Shown here: positions 36,141 through 46,172 of the stretch, piece by piece
How the letters are laid out: every line of letters starts with the position of its first letter
Position numbering within the stretch: the first letter of the stretch is position 1
NCBI RefSeq assembly: GCF_000830505.1
Contig: NZ_JXOK01000063.1
Span: forward strand, 34,606 to 98,605
Direction of reading: 5' to 3'
Source: Vibrio mytili
GTDB taxonomy: Bacteria > Pseudomonadota > Gammaproteobacteria > Enterobacterales > Vibrionaceae
DNA length: 64,000 bases
Program-made: the position numbers and the translations under genes
Notes under the pieces: model-generated
Seen by the model: the letters and a program-made list of their open reading frames with translations, nothing else
Databases searched by the model: none
What the model was told of the DNA's origin: nothing

Positions 36141-37700
36141 TTAACGTTCGTATTGGTTTGATTTCTGTTTTGGACACATTGCCAATGTCTCTCTGTGACC
36201 AGTTTCTTTTACTTCCTGCAAAATTACGTCAAAGCCCCAGAGTCGGTACACATGTTTTAATACTTCCTCATAACTGTCATCTAAAGGAATTCGGTTGTGA
36301 GGAACATATTGCAATGTTAACGAGCGATCGCCTCGTACGTCGACATTAAACACTTGGATGTTCGGCTCGAGATTAGAGAGGTTGTACTGGGAAGCTAGCT
36401 TTTCTCTGATCTGCTGATAACCCATTTCGTCATGAATGGCGGATATCTCAATGAAGTTCTTATGGTCATCATCTTTGATGGCAAACAGTTTAAAGTCGCG
36501 TATTAACTTCGGTGACAAATATTGGCTAATAAAGCTTTCGTCTTTAAAGTTATGCATCGCGAAATGCACAGTGTCCAGCCAATCTGAGCCTGCGATATCA
36601 GGGAACCATTCCTTATCTTCATCCGTTGGGTTTTCACAGATACGTTTAATGTCGGTAAACATAGCAAACCCAAGCGCATAAGGATTGATACCGCTAAAAT
36701 AAGGGCTATTGTATGGCGGCTGAGCGATGACGCTCGTATGGCTATGTAAGAACTCTAGGATAAATTTTTCTGACACTAACCCTTCATCGTAAAGATGGTT
36801 AAGAATTGTGTAGTGCCAGAAGGTCGCCCAACCTTCGTTCATTACCTGTGTTTGTTTTTGTGGATAGAAGTACTGGCTTATCTTACGCACAATTCGCACG
36901 ACCTCTCGTTGCCAAGGTTCGAGAAGCGGTGCATGTTTTTCAAAGAAATACAGCAAATTCTCTTGAGGCTCGCTTGGGAAGCGCTCTTTCATGTCCTCTT
37001 CTTTCGTTTTTGCTTGAGGAACGGTGCGCCACAGTTCATTGACCTGTGATTGTAGGTAGGCTTCTCGCTCCTCTTGACGAGCTTTTTCTTCGGTTATCGA
37101 GATTTTTTCAGGACGTTTGTATCGATCAACGCCAAAATTCATTAATGCATGACAGGAATCGAGCAGTTTCTCTACCTCCTGAACCCCATACCGCTCTTCG
37201 CATTCGGCTAAGTACTTTTTGGCAAACAACAAGTAATCGATGATTGAGCTAGCATCTGTCCAAGTTTGGAATAAGTAGTTGCCTTTAAAGAACGAGTTGT
37301 GACCATAGCATGCATGTGCCATGACCAACGCTTGCATGGTAACGGTGTTCTCTTCCATTAGGTAAGCAATACAAGGGTTGGAGTTAATCACAATCTCATA
37401 AGCGAGCCCCATTTGACCATGCTTATAGTTTTGTTCGGTTTGAATAAACTTCTTACCAAATGACCAGTGATTATAATTGATTGGCATACCGATACTTGAA
37501 TATGCATCCATCATCTGCTCGGATGTGATCACTTCTATCTGATTGGGGTAAGTGTCAAGACGGTAATGCTCCGCAACGCGTTTAATCTCCTTGTGATAGC
37601 GTTCTAAGAGTTCAAATGTCCAGTCTGGACCATCCGGTAGTAACTTGCTGTTGCGCTTCTTAGTGGCTTCTTCAGCGTTTTTTTTCGTGAAAGTATTCAT
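36141..37700 (-). CDS. SpoVR-family protein (YcgB)
   Basis: Cytoplasmic protein of 519 residues of the SpoVR/YcgB family, widespread in bacteria but of unknown biochemical activity. Characteristic runs are LPDGPDWTFELLERYHKEI at the start, GHNSFFKGNYLFQTWTDA, and QVMNEGWATFWHYTIL. The H-x-x-x-E-like residues in the last two could be metal ligands, but I cannot prove it. It is the last gene of a prkA-yeaH-spoVR operon, eleven bases after yeaH; in other bacteria this operon is induced by nitrogen or stationary-phase stress. Confidence 0.93.
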   Translation of the reverse strand: MNTFTKKNAEEATKKRNSKLLPDGPDWTFELLERYHKEIKRVAEHYRLDTYPNQIEVITSEQMMDAYSSIGMPINYNHWSFGKKFIQTEQNYKHGQMGLAYEIVINSNPCIAYLMEENTVTMQALVMAHACYGHNSFFKGNYLFQTWTDASSIIDYLLFAKKYLAECEERYGVQEVEKLLDSCHALMNFGVDRYKRPEKISITEEKARQEEREAYLQSQVNELWRTVPQAKTKEEDMKERFPSEPQENLLYFFEKHAPLLEPWQREVVRIVRKISQYFYPQKQTQVMNEGWATFWHYTILNHLYDEGLVSEKFILEFLHSHTSVIAQPPYNSPYFSGINPYALGFAMFTDIKRICENPTDEDKEWFPDIAGSDWLDTVHFAMHNFKDESFISQYLSPKLIRDFKLFAIKDDDHKNFIEISAIHDEMGYQQIREKLASQYNLSNLEPNIQVFNVDVRGDRSLTLQYVPHNRIPLDDSYEEVLKHVYRLWGFDVILQEVKETGHRETLAMCPKQKSNQYER

Positions 37701-37711
37701 CGCCAGCCTCC

Positions 37712-38983
37712 TTACGCCGATTCTTTTTGAAAGAGTTCTCGGAAGACAGGGAAGATATCTTCCACTGAGCGAATATTCTTCATGGCGAAGTTCGGAAACT
37801 CCTCAGTGAGTTTTTCATACTCATGCCATAAAGTTTGGTGTGAACGACGCGTGATCTCGATATACGAATAATACTGACAATTTGGTAATAGGCTATTTAC
37901 TAGCAGCTCACGACACCGCGGTGAGTCATCAGCCCAGTTATCACCGTCGGACGCTTGAGCTGCATAGATGTTCCATTGCCCAATAGGGTAGCGTTCTTTG
38001 ATGATTTCTTTCATCAGCTTCAAGGCACTGGATACGATAGTGCCACCAGTTTCTTGAGAATAGAAAAACTCTTGCTCATCAACTTCTTTCGCCTGAGTGT
38101 GGTGTCGGATAAACACGACTTCGACATTCTCATAAGTACGAGTTAAAAACAGATACAGCAACACATAAAAGCGTTTTGCAATGTCTTTGGTTGCTTGATC
38201 CATAGAACCGGACACATCCATTAAACAGAACATGACAGCCTGGCTGGACGGCACCGGACGTTTTTCGTAATTTTTGAAGCGTAAATCGAATGTATCAATA
38301 AATGGAACCTTAGCAATTTTGGCTCGTAGCTCCTCAATTTCCTTTTTGAGTCGATTTTCTTCAAGCTGTTGTGCTGGCTCAATATTTTTAATACGTGTCA
38401 GTTCCTCTTCCAGTTCGTTAAGAAGACGTTTTTTACCTGCCGTCATTGCGGTTCTGCGTGCAAGCGACTGTTGAAGGGAACGAACTACGGCAATATTGGA
38501 TGGAATACCTGCGGTTTTAAAGCCCGCTCGGTGGGTTTTCCATTCAGTTATTTTCGCGATTTGGTTTTTTTCAAGATTCGGCAACTCAAGGTCTTCAAAC
38601 AAGATATCGAGGTATTCGTCTTTTGATATTTGGAATACAAATTCATCCTGACCTTCACCATCGGGACTTGCTTGACCTTCACCAGAGCCACTGCCTTGTC
38701 CTCCTTCTTTAGGACGTTCAATCTTATCACCGGTAATAAACTGGTCATTACCAGGGTGCACACGCTCTCTCAGCCCCCCTTTACCTTGGTGAAAGATTGG
38801 CTCTGTAATGTCTTTATGCGGGATGGCGACGTCTTCGCCCGTTTCTGTGTTTGTAATCGAGCGTCGATTCACTGCGTCTGCCACGGACTCTTTTATTTGC
38901 TCTCTATGGCGCTTCAAGAAGCGCTGTCGGTTAACAGCGCTCTTATTTTTGCCATTGAGCCTTCGGTCTATAAATTGCGCCAT
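37712..38983 (-). CDS. yeaH: YeaH/YhbH-family protein (DUF444)
   Basis: Cytoplasmic protein of 423 residues that accompanies PrkA. It starts MAQFIDRRLNGKNKSAVNRQ and has a long basic, charged N-terminal half with a glycine/serine-rich linker (GGQGSGSGEG), then a VWA-like domain with the MIDAS-type motif LMDVSGSMDQATKD. That motif (DxSxS) is well conserved. I chose the start at 38983 because the preceding residues lie outside the family and AGAGGG is near it. The function is unknown, although genetic work elsewhere links it to stress responses with YeaG. Confidence 0.93.
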   Translation of the reverse strand: MAQFIDRRLNGKNKSAVNRQRFLKRHREQIKESVADAVNRRSITNTETGEDVAIPHKDITEPIFHQGKGGLRERVHPGNDQFITGDKIERPKEGGQGSGSGEGQASPDGEGQDEFVFQISKDEYLDILFEDLELPNLEKNQIAKITEWKTHRAGFKTAGIPSNIAVVRSLQQSLARRTAMTAGKKRLLNELEEELTRIKNIEPAQQLEENRLKKEIEELRAKIAKVPFIDTFDLRFKNYEKRPVPSSQAVMFCLMDVSGSMDQATKDIAKRFYVLLYLFLTRTYENVEVVFIRHHTQAKEVDEQEFFYSQETGGTIVSSALKLMKEIIKERYPIGQWNIYAAQASDGDNWADDSPRCRELLVNSLLPNCQYYSYIEITRRSHQTLWHEYEKLTEEFPNFAMKNIRSVEDIFPVFRELFQKESA

Positions 38984-39030
38984 GAAATAGCCCTCTTCAT
39001 GTTTCACAAGCGACCTAACTCAACAATGGG

Positions 39031-40965
39031 TTAGGATGACTTACGTACTCGTAGGTACCACTCAGAAAGTAGGCGAACCTGCTTCTCGGTATAGCCTTTT
39101 TCCATCATGCGAGCGACAAAGTCGTCGTGCTTCTTCTGATCTTCAGAAGAGGTTTTCGCATTAAATGAGATCACTGGAAGCAGTTCTTCGGTATTAGAGA
39201 ACATTTTCTTCTCAATGACTGTGCGCAATTTTTCGTAGCTGGTCCAAACTGGGTTCTGACCATTGTTATTCGCTTTCGCACGAAGCACAAAGTTAACGAT
39301 TTCGTTTCGGAAATCTTTAGGGTTTGAGATGCCAGCTGTTTTCTCGATTTTCTCAAGCTCTAAGTTGAGAGAGGCACGATCAAATAGCTGTCCAGTTTCC
39401 GGATCGCGGTATTCTTGATCCTGAATCCAGAAGTCTGCATAGGTGACATAGCGGTCAAAGATATTTTGGCCGTACTCAGAGTAAGACTCCAAGTAGGCAG
39501 TCTGAATTTCTTTACCAATGAATTCGACATAACGTGGAACGAGGTAACCTTTCAAAAACTCTTGGTATTTTTCCGCGGTTTCAGCAGGGAATTGTTCTCT
39601 TTCGACCTGTTGTTCTATGACATAGAAGAGGTGTACGGGGTTGGCCGCCACTTCTGCTTGGTCGAAGTTAAATACACGCGACAGGATTTTAAAGGCGAAA
39701 CGAGTCGACAGACCGTTCATCCCTTCGTCCACACCCGCGTAATCTCGATATTCTTGATAGCTTTTCGCTTTTGGATCGGTGTCTTTAAGTGTCTCGCCAT
39801 CGTAAACACGCATTTTTGAGAAAATAGACGAGTTTTCAGGCTCTTTTAAGCGGGAAAGAATACTGAACTGTGCCAACGTCTCTAGTGTGCTTGGTGAACA
39901 AGGCGCTTTTGATAGCTCACTGTTTTCAAGCAATTTTTTGTAGATTTTGACTTCTTCTGACACACGTAAACAGTACGGAACTTTGACAATGTAAACACGG
40001 TCAAGAAACGCTTCGTTATTCTTGTTGTTACGGAATGTTTGCCATTCTGATTCGTTTGAGTGAGCCAAAATCATGCCATCAAACGGGATGGCAGAAAGCC
40101 CTTCTGTACCATTAAAGTTACCTTCCTGAGTGGCAGTAAGTAATGGGTGAAGCACTTTGATTGGCGCTTTGAACATCTCAACGAACTCCATCAAGCCTTG
40201 GTTGGCTTTACAGAGGGCACCAGAATAGCTGTAGGCGTCTGGGTCATCTTGAGAGTAGTGTTCCAGTTTACGGATATCGACTTTACCCACTAGAGACGAA
40301 ATATCTTGGTTGTTCTCGTCACCAGGCTCTGTTTTCGCTACCCCAACTTGATCCAAGATGGAAGGGCGCACTTTCACCACTTTAAAGCGGGTGATATCAC
40401 CACCAAACTCATGCAGACGTTTTGCGGCCCATGGTGACATAATCGAGCGTAGGTATCGCTGTTGAATACCGTACTCTTTGTTGAGGATTTCACCATCTTC
40501 TGTGGCTTTAAATAAGCAGAACGGGTGATCGTTCACCGGACTGCGTTGTCCGTTTGCGGAAAGGACGTAGATCGGCATTTGCTCCATCAAGGCTTTGAGC
40601 TTTTCCGCGAGTGAGGATTTACCGCCACCCACTGGGCCAAGTAAATAAAGAATCTGCTTACGTTCTTCTAAGCCTTGCGCCGCATGTTTTAGGTACGAGA
40701 CGATCTGTTCTATGGCATCTTCCATGCCGTAGAAATCTTTAAACGTTTCATAACGCGAGATAACACGATTCGAAAAGATCCGGCTTAGCCTTGGATCTTT
40801 AGCGGTATCAATTACCTCCGGCTCCCCAATCGCCATTAATAGGCGTTCTGCTGCGTTTGCGTAAGCGCTTTTGTCATCCTTGCACAGAGCCAAAAACTCT
40901 TGTAACGACATTTCTTCATCTTTAGCAGCTTCATATCTTGATTGATAGTGGTCGAAAATACTCAT
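39031..40965 (-). CDS. yeaG: PrkA/YeaG-family serine protein kinase
   Basis: AAA-type serine kinase of 644 residues. It begins MSIFDHYQSRYEAAKDEEMS, with an N-terminal kinase-associated part, the Walker A GPVGGGKSSLAEKLK at about residue 110, and GMILAHSNESEWQTFRNNKN in the AAA core. The C-terminal half is the PrkA kinase domain. The start at 40965 follows GGGGAAA; an earlier frame start at 41022 lacks a ribosome site. It opens the three-gene operon with yeaH and spoVR. E. coli homologues respond to nitrogen starvation and RpoS. Confidence 0.94.
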   Translation of the reverse strand: MSIFDHYQSRYEAAKDEEMSLQEFLALCKDDKSAYANAAERLLMAIGEPEVIDTAKDPRLSRIFSNRVISRYETFKDFYGMEDAIEQIVSYLKHAAQGLEERKQILYLLGPVGGGKSSLAEKLKALMEQMPIYVLSANGQRSPVNDHPFCLFKATEDGEILNKEYGIQQRYLRSIMSPWAAKRLHEFGGDITRFKVVKVRPSILDQVGVAKTEPGDENNQDISSLVGKVDIRKLEHYSQDDPDAYSYSGALCKANQGLMEFVEMFKAPIKVLHPLLTATQEGNFNGTEGLSAIPFDGMILAHSNESEWQTFRNNKNNEAFLDRVYIVKVPYCLRVSEEVKIYKKLLENSELSKAPCSPSTLETLAQFSILSRLKEPENSSIFSKMRVYDGETLKDTDPKAKSYQEYRDYAGVDEGMNGLSTRFAFKILSRVFNFDQAEVAANPVHLFYVIEQQVEREQFPAETAEKYQEFLKGYLVPRYVEFIGKEIQTAYLESYSEYGQNIFDRYVTYADFWIQDQEYRDPETGQLFDRASLNLELEKIEKTAGISNPKDFRNEIVNFVLRAKANNNGQNPVWTSYEKLRTVIEKKMFSNTEELLPVISFNAKTSSEDQKKHDDFVARMMEKGYTEKQVRLLSEWYLRVRKSS

Positions 40966-41373
40966 GTCGCTTTCCCCTTTAATAGTCAGTCTACCGACGA
41001 ACGTTGATGCAGGCTTAACCACCTATTTCGTGCTCTTGCTGTATAGAGTTGTACGTCCTGTTATTTCTTTTGGTTCGCGCAATCTATAAACTCGCATCAC
41101 CTATAAACTTGGCAGAACCAAAGATTTTGCTTTGTGGACAATGGGTTCGATACAACGGAGAGCGGTGGATATGAATCTTTCGATCACAGCCTTTCTCTAT
41201 GTATAAGCCTAGTCGGGGATTTGCAATTCTGCTTAACAATTATGAATTTATTGTCGAAATTTACATTCAAATCACGCTTCAATATTAGAGTTATTGGTCT
41301 CGGTTATGAATTGCTCAGATATCAATTGCCTAATGTATGTGAACTGGGGTTGGGCAGAATTTGACGAAAAAAA
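40966..41373. other. intergenic region upstream of yeaG
   Basis: No gene is supported. The promoter of the yeaG operon must lie here on the minus strand, but I found no clear -24/-12 or -35/-10 pair; the GG and GC pair near 41111 and 41128 is spaced too far apart for sigma-54. Confidence 0.45.
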
Positions 41374-41393
41374 AAGAGAGCCGAAGCTCTCTT
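41366..41393 (-). terminator. terminator of yejM
   Basis: On the minus strand AAGAGAGC pairs with GCTCTCTT around a TTCG tetraloop, followed by nine T residues. It lies 48 bases after the yejM stop. Confidence 0.9.
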
Positions 41394-41441
41394 ATATTGC
41401 ATATTTGTCTTAGTTGTTGTGGCGCTTGTCCACTTTTCGCT

Positions 41442-43247
41442 TTAGTTCTCTTTTGTGTAAAAGCGCTGAAGCTCGGTCAAACCTTGCATTAACACGGGCA
41501 GTTTTGGTGACTCATCGCGCAAGCGTTTATAGTGACTATCGTACAGTTTGTAGTTGCCGAACTTGTCTATTACCGTTGTTTGAGAATCAGTAATTAAAGC
41601 TAGCTCACGAGAGTCACCAGCAAGAATCCAACGACGGCGGCTTTCATCGAACAAGTTGCGACCGCTGCTGTAATCATTCGGGTTAGAAGAAACGCCCAAC
41701 ATGTCCTGCAGTAAAGTGACAGAAAGGTCTAGGTGGCTAGTATTGTGCTTAAACTCTCCAGGAACTTTACCCGGCCAATGAATCACCATCGGCACTTGCA
41801 ATTGGTAGCGACTGTAGTTGCTATTAGCACCCCAACTGTTGGTGTTCGTTTCATTGAATTCACTACCGTGGTTCGAGGTAATGATCACGATTGTATTCGC
41901 AAGTAGGTTAGCTGCCTCAAGATCGCTGATGATTTGCCCAACGGTTTTGTCAGCCGATTTCACGGCAAATTCATACGCTTTTTTGAATCGTTCACCTGCT
42001 GGCATTTCTTTATCTGTCGAAGAGCTAGATTCGAAGTTATCAACCGTATTAATTTCGATAAAGCTAAACCAAGGTTGTTTCGCATTTTCAGTTAACCATG
42101 TATTCCAATGATCAACCGATTGCTGAACGGTTTGAGCTTGTGTGCCATCGAGTTTGTCCGCTAAGCGAAGATCTCTGAAAATGATTTCAGGGTAGAGATC
42201 GTCCTCAAAGCCGTTGCCGCTAAACAGACCGAAGCTATAACCTTGATCTTTTAGTACGTTCAGTAGGACAGGGGACGCGCCTTGTGCTTCGATACTTGAT
42301 GCATAGCTAGTTGGTAAACCGTAGAACAAACCGAACGCACCATGGGAGTCGTTACTTGAACTATAGTGATTAAGAAAATTTTGACTGCTCTGCGCGAATT
42401 GATACAGGTTCGGCATCTCTTCTTGATTGAGGGCATCTGCGCGCAAATTGTTGACACTAAGCATCAGCACGTTGAGTTTATTGACTCTGCGGTTAAACTC
42501 AAGCGGTTCAATCGGGTAGTTAACAAGCTCTGAGCTGCCCTTATTCTCGGCCAATCGTTGTAAATATTCTTCACGATCAAGTAAACCGTGTTTTTCCATA
42601 AAGCTTTTTGCTGTCATTGGATACGACAACGGGAAGTTAGAACGTTGGCTAGTAATTGGATTGTAGAAATAAGCATCGGCCCAAATGTACACCAGATGGC
42701 TTGCGATAAAGCTGACGAAAAACAGTCCCGCTAATGGACGGCCAATATGCTTATGAGAAAGCTTGCGTTGTTTTCTCCACACCCATTCAGACAGTGCAAG
42801 CTGAGTGAGGAAAATCAGTGGCATCACGACAAACAGGTGTTGGAGATCTGAGCTCAGTGCACTTTTATCATCGCTGAATAATAATTCCCAAACAACCGGA
42901 TTTAAATGTAAGTTGATTGACTGATACGCTTGAGTATCGACCAACAAAGCCGTCTGTCCGACTGTGGCAAATATCACTGCCACCAAGCGAAACAGCTTTC
43001 TTGATGGCAGGATAAAGGTTAACGGGAACAACACGAGTAAGTAGAGCGCAAACACTAGGAAGCCGAAATGGCCAACCCAGGACATCGCTAGATAGAATTG
43101 ACCTAGCAGTGTCTCAGGCCAAGGTGACTGAACAATGTAACGTGTGCCTATCAACATCGAAGCAACGATATTGAAGAATGCAAACCAATGTCCCCAACCA
43201 ACCAGTCGAGATACACGTTCGCCGTATGAATTTCCGCTGTCTACCAT
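41442..43247 (-). CDS. yejM: YejM (PbgA/LapC) inner-membrane regulator of lipopolysaccharide synthesis
   Basis: Inner-membrane protein of 601 residues. In E. coli it senses periplasmic lipopolysaccharide and restrains LapB/FtsH-mediated LpxC degradation. Five membrane helices occupy the first ~200 residues, followed by a linker and a periplasmic alkaline-phosphatase/sulfatase-like domain (KLNVLMLSVNNLRADALNQEE at its start, IVIITSNHGSEFNE later). The sulfatase fold is there, but a full catalytic metal set is not expected in this family. It sits 22 bases after yejL and ends at a strong terminator. Confidence 0.93.
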   Translation of the reverse strand: MVDSGNSYGERVSRLVGWGHWFAFFNIVASMLIGTRYIVQSPWPETLLGQFYLAMSWVGHFGFLVFALYLLVLFPLTFILPSRKLFRLVAVIFATVGQTALLVDTQAYQSINLHLNPVVWELLFSDDKSALSSDLQHLFVVMPLIFLTQLALSEWVWRKQRKLSHKHIGRPLAGLFFVSFIASHLVYIWADAYFYNPITSQRSNFPLSYPMTAKSFMEKHGLLDREEYLQRLAENKGSSELVNYPIEPLEFNRRVNKLNVLMLSVNNLRADALNQEEMPNLYQFAQSSQNFLNHYSSSNDSHGAFGLFYGLPTSYASSIEAQGASPVLLNVLKDQGYSFGLFSGNGFEDDLYPEIIFRDLRLADKLDGTQAQTVQQSVDHWNTWLTENAKQPWFSFIEINTVDNFESSSSTDKEMPAGERFKKAYEFAVKSADKTVGQIISDLEAANLLANTIVIITSNHGSEFNETNTNSWGANSNYSRYQLQVPMVIHWPGKVPGEFKHNTSHLDLSVTLLQDMLGVSSNPNDYSSGRNLFDESRRRWILAGDSRELALITDSQTTVIDKFGNYKLYDSHYKRLRDESPKLPVLMQGLTELQRFYTKEN

Positions 43248-43269
43248 GTATGTGTCTAATTATCCGTTA

Positions 43270-43497
43270 TTAATGTGTTTTTGGTGTGTCTAATGAAGAC
43301 ATCAGTGCCTGCGCAAATTTTTCAGCAATCGCTTGGCGTTGTGAAGCTGCAACTTGCTGATTTAAGACATTGGTTGCGATATTTCCGGCAATCATTAGCG
43401 TTAATTCAGGAGAGGAACCATGTTTTTCAAGGACCATGGCGACTTCTGCAAGAATTTTCTCTACTTGTTCGTCAGTATATTTAGATGTAATCGGCAT
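43270..43497 (-). CDS. yejL: YejL-family small protein (UPF0352)
   Basis: Small cytoplasmic protein of 75 residues, mainly helical, of the UPF0352 family. Recognised by YTDEQVEKILAEVAMVLEKH and LMIAGNIATNVLNQQV. The function is unknown. It is the first gene of the yejL-yejM pair and is divergent from yejK, the same arrangement as in E. coli. Confidence 0.9.
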   Translation of the reverse strand: MPITSKYTDEQVEKILAEVAMVLEKHGSSPELTLMIAGNIATNVLNQQVAASQRQAIAEKFAQALMSSLDTPKTH

Positions 43498-43582
43498 AAA
43501 GACTCTAATAATGATAGTAAAAGCGGCTTATGATAACCTACAATGCCCTTCAACTAAAACCTTGTCGCAAGATAAAATCATT

Positions 43583-44581
43583 ATGAGTCTTCATCTTTCA
43601 AACGTTATTCTGCATCAACTATGTAAAAACGATCAGGACGAATTGGTTGTTAACTTTCGTCCGGCATCATTAGAGAACGATGCGTCGACAGAAAATTTAG
43701 TCGCTGAGCTGCATCGAGTCTTCCATTCCAAAGCTGGTAAAGGCTTTGGCTGCTTCCAATCAGACAGTGAGTTTCAGTTTTGGCTCCAAGAGATGCGAAA
43801 AGGAGAGCGAGATTTTTATGACTTCTCACAAATTGGTGCAAATCGACTGAAAGATGAGTTGATTAAATATCCATTTGCTGATGAAGGCATCTTGGTCTTT
43901 GCCGAATACCAAAGCTTAGCTACAGATTATTTGTTCATTGGTATTCTACCGATGAATCAGAGCCTTAAGATCACGGAAGGCCTAGATATCAGTGCAACGG
44001 ATTATCTAGACATCAGTAAAATGGATATAGCCGCGCGCATTGATCTATCCAGCTATGAAACCGATAAAGAGTCTAACCGTTACTTACAGTACATTAAAGG
44101 AAGAGTAGGGCGAAAAGTGGCTGACTTCTTCCTTGATTTCCTTCAAGCAGACATTGGCCTAGATACCAAACAGCAGAACTTAGTACTCATGCAGGCGGTG
44201 GACGACTTCTGCGCAGATTCAAAATTAGAAAAGCAGGAAGTAAACGAATACAAAAAACAAGTGTTTGATTACTGTAGCGAGCAAATTAAATCAGGCGACG
44301 AAGTTCAAATTTCCGAGCTTTCAGGCGAGCTACCAGCAAGCCAAGACGGCACAAGTTTTATGGACTTTACCAAAGAACAGGGCTATGAATTAGAAGAGTC
44401 TTTTCCGGCAGATCGAGCCACGGTGCGTAAATTGACTAAGTACGTCGGTGCGGGCGGTGGTTTGAACATCAGTTTTGATAGCCTGTTATTGGGTGAGCGT
44501 GTTTTTTACGATCCTGAAACCGATACGCTGACGATAAAGGGAACGCCACCCAATCTAAAAGATCAGTTAAGTCGCAATTAG
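43583..44581 (+). CDS. yejK: nucleoid-associated protein YejK (NdpA)
   Basis: Nucleoid-associated protein of 332 residues, known from E. coli to bind DNA gyrase and topoisomerase IV. It begins MSLHLSNVILHQLCKNDQ and shows EYQSLATDYLFIGIL, YLQYIKGRVGRKVADFFLDF and a C-terminal half with the DNA-associated beta strands. I place the start at 43583 and not further upstream, since the longer frame runs antisense through yejL. No strong ribosome site is visible. Two terminators follow. Confidence 0.92.
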   Translation: MSLHLSNVILHQLCKNDQDELVVNFRPASLENDASTENLVAELHRVFHSKAGKGFGCFQSDSEFQFWLQEMRKGERDFYDFSQIGANRLKDELIKYPFADEGILVFAEYQSLATDYLFIGILPMNQSLKITEGLDISATDYLDISKMDIAARIDLSSYETDKESNRYLQYIKGRVGRKVADFFLDFLQADIGLDTKQQNLVLMQAVDDFCADSKLEKQEVNEYKKQVFDYCSEQIKSGDEVQISELSGELPASQDGTSFMDFTKEQGYELEESFPADRATVRKLTKYVGAGGGLNISFDSLLLGERVFYDPETDTLTIKGTPPNLKDQLSRN

Positions 44582-44617
44582 GTCTCTTAACAGAGTTATC
44601 TAATATTGAATATCAAC

Positions 44618-44642
44618 AAGAGGGCCATCGGCTCTCTTTTTA
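44618..44642 (+). terminator. terminator of yejK
   Basis: AAGAGGGCC pairs with GGCTCTCTT over a three-base loop (one G-T pair), followed by T residues. Confidence 0.7.
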
Positions 44643-44663
44643 AATGTATGTTATTAAAGAATA

Positions 44664-44689
44664 AAAAAGAGCGCGATTGCGCTCTTTTT
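44664..44689. terminator. bidirectional terminator between yejK and the NhaC gene
   Basis: AAAAAGAGCGC at 44664-44674 pairs exactly with GCGCTCTTTTT at 44679-44689 over GATT. It can end both convergent genes. Confidence 0.85.
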
Positions 44690-44738
44690 GCTCACTCTTA
44701 TACCAGCAAGAGTGGTGAAATACTTATTTAGCGTAGTA

Positions 44739-46172
44739 TTACGCCGTTTGCTGCTTCAACTCGTGTTCTTTTTGCTCTGTTGGTTCCATCGTCGGATCAC
44801 ATTTGTCGACGAACCAACCCATGTAAGAAGTGACAATGGTCACGACAATACACACAAAACTCAACCACATAAACGGCGCGTAGGAAAGGGTCGCGACACC
44901 AAGTATGCTCGCCATATAGATACCATTATCACTCCACGGCACCATGCCCGATGTTAGCGTGCCGCCGAACTCTGCGTTACGAGACAAATTCTTACGTTGG
45001 TAGCCCAAGCGATCGTAATTCTTCGCACAGATTTTTGGCGTTAATATCAAAGAGACGTACATCGCTGACCCAAAGACGTTACCCATAAATGCCGTACCTA
45101 TGGTACTTGTCGCAAGTGAGCCTGCGCTTTGGACGCGCTTTTCGAACAGTTTAGCAATGGTCTCTAATACACCCACTTTATCGAGTAAACCACCAAAGCC
45201 AAGTCCGAAGACGATAACGGCAACTGACCCTAGCATTGAAGACATACCGCCACGGTTAAGAATTGAGTCGATGAACTCAACGCCAGAAGACAGTTCAAAT
45301 GGCGCCCAAGCCGTATTGAAGGCAACCAAGAAATCGACTTCTTGGATCATGACAGCCCAAATAATCCCAAGCAATGAGCCAAAACTGATTACAGGAAAAG
45401 AAGGCATGCGCATCGCTAATAAAGATAAGACGATTAATACTGGCACAAACGAGTATGGCGTAATATAGAACTGTTGCTCCATGGCTCTAATAACCGAGTC
45501 AACTTGGCTCATGTCGACTTGTCCTGCGTAGTGGAAGCCAAATACAGTAAACATGATGCCAGTAATGATGTAGCTGATTAAAGCAATCGGAAGCATGCCT
45601 TTTATGTGCTCCACAACTTCGACATTGGACATTGAAGAAGCAAGAATGACGGAATCAGATAGGGGCGACATTTTGTCACCGAAGTAACAACCCGAAAGTA
45701 CAGCACCCGCCGTAATCGGAGCTGGAACACCAAGACCTTGGCCAATCCCCATCATCGCGATACCTGCGGTACCAGCGGCGCCCCATGATGTACCAGTAGC
45801 AAGTGCTGTTAATGAACAGATGAGCATAGTGGCGAGTAAAAAGATAGAAGGGTGGATGGCTTTCAATCCGTAATAAATGATCGTTGGGACGATCCCGCCA
45901 GATATCCAAGTTCCGACTAACGCACCCACGGCAAGCAAAATTAATACGGCTCCAAGACCATTTGAAATGCCTTTTAATGCCGCTTTTTCAAGCTCTTTAT
46001 ACTTATGACCCAATTTTATGCCTAAGAACATAATAATAAACCATCCAATATACAGTGCTAGCTGGATTGGTAGATCAAGTTTGGCGGTAAATGAAAATGC
46101 CAAAAGCAAAAATAAACCTAATGAGATGAGTACCTGCATCAAGTTAGGAAGTCGCGGTGTAACTTGCTTCAT
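44739..46172 (-). CDS. NhaC-family Na+/H+ antiporter
   Basis: Polytopic inner-membrane antiporter of 477 residues with about twelve hydrophobic helices. The family signatures are seen in SLTALATGTSWGAAGTAG, AVLSGCYFGDKMSPLSDSVI and EFGGTLTSGMVPWSDNGIYM. Such proteins exchange sodium (or sometimes malate/lactate) for protons. Vibrio uses a sodium cycle, and the rsx operon and motY lie nearby, but the exact substrate is not proven. The gene is single, between two convergent or divergent neighbours. Confidence 0.92.
   Translation of the reverse strand: MKQVTPRLPNLMQVLISLGLFLLLAFSFTAKLDLPIQLALYIGWFIIMFLGIKLGHKYKELEKAALKGISNGLGAVLILLAVGALVGTWISGGIVPTIIYYGLKAIHPSIFLLATMLICSLTALATGTSWGAAGTAGIAMMGIGQGLGVPAPITAGAVLSGCYFGDKMSPLSDSVILASSMSNVEVVEHIKGMLPIALISYIITGIMFTVFGFHYAGQVDMSQVDSVIRAMEQQFYITPYSFVPVLIVLSLLAMRMPSFPVISFGSLLGIIWAVMIQEVDFLVAFNTAWAPFELSSGVEFIDSILNRGGMSSMLGSVAVIVFGLGFGGLLDKVGVLETIAKLFEKRVQSAGSLATSTIGTAFMGNVFGSAMYVSLILTPKICAKNYDRLGYQRKNLSRNAEFGGTLTSGMVPWSDNGIYMASILGVATLSYAPFMWLSFVCIVVTIVTSYMGWFVDKCDPTMEPTEQKEHELKQQTA

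Noticed and set aside
41101..41140. Sigma-54 promoter upstream of yeaG
   Set aside because: The GG and GC elements are about 17 bases apart on the wrong strand, not the required ten-base spacing.
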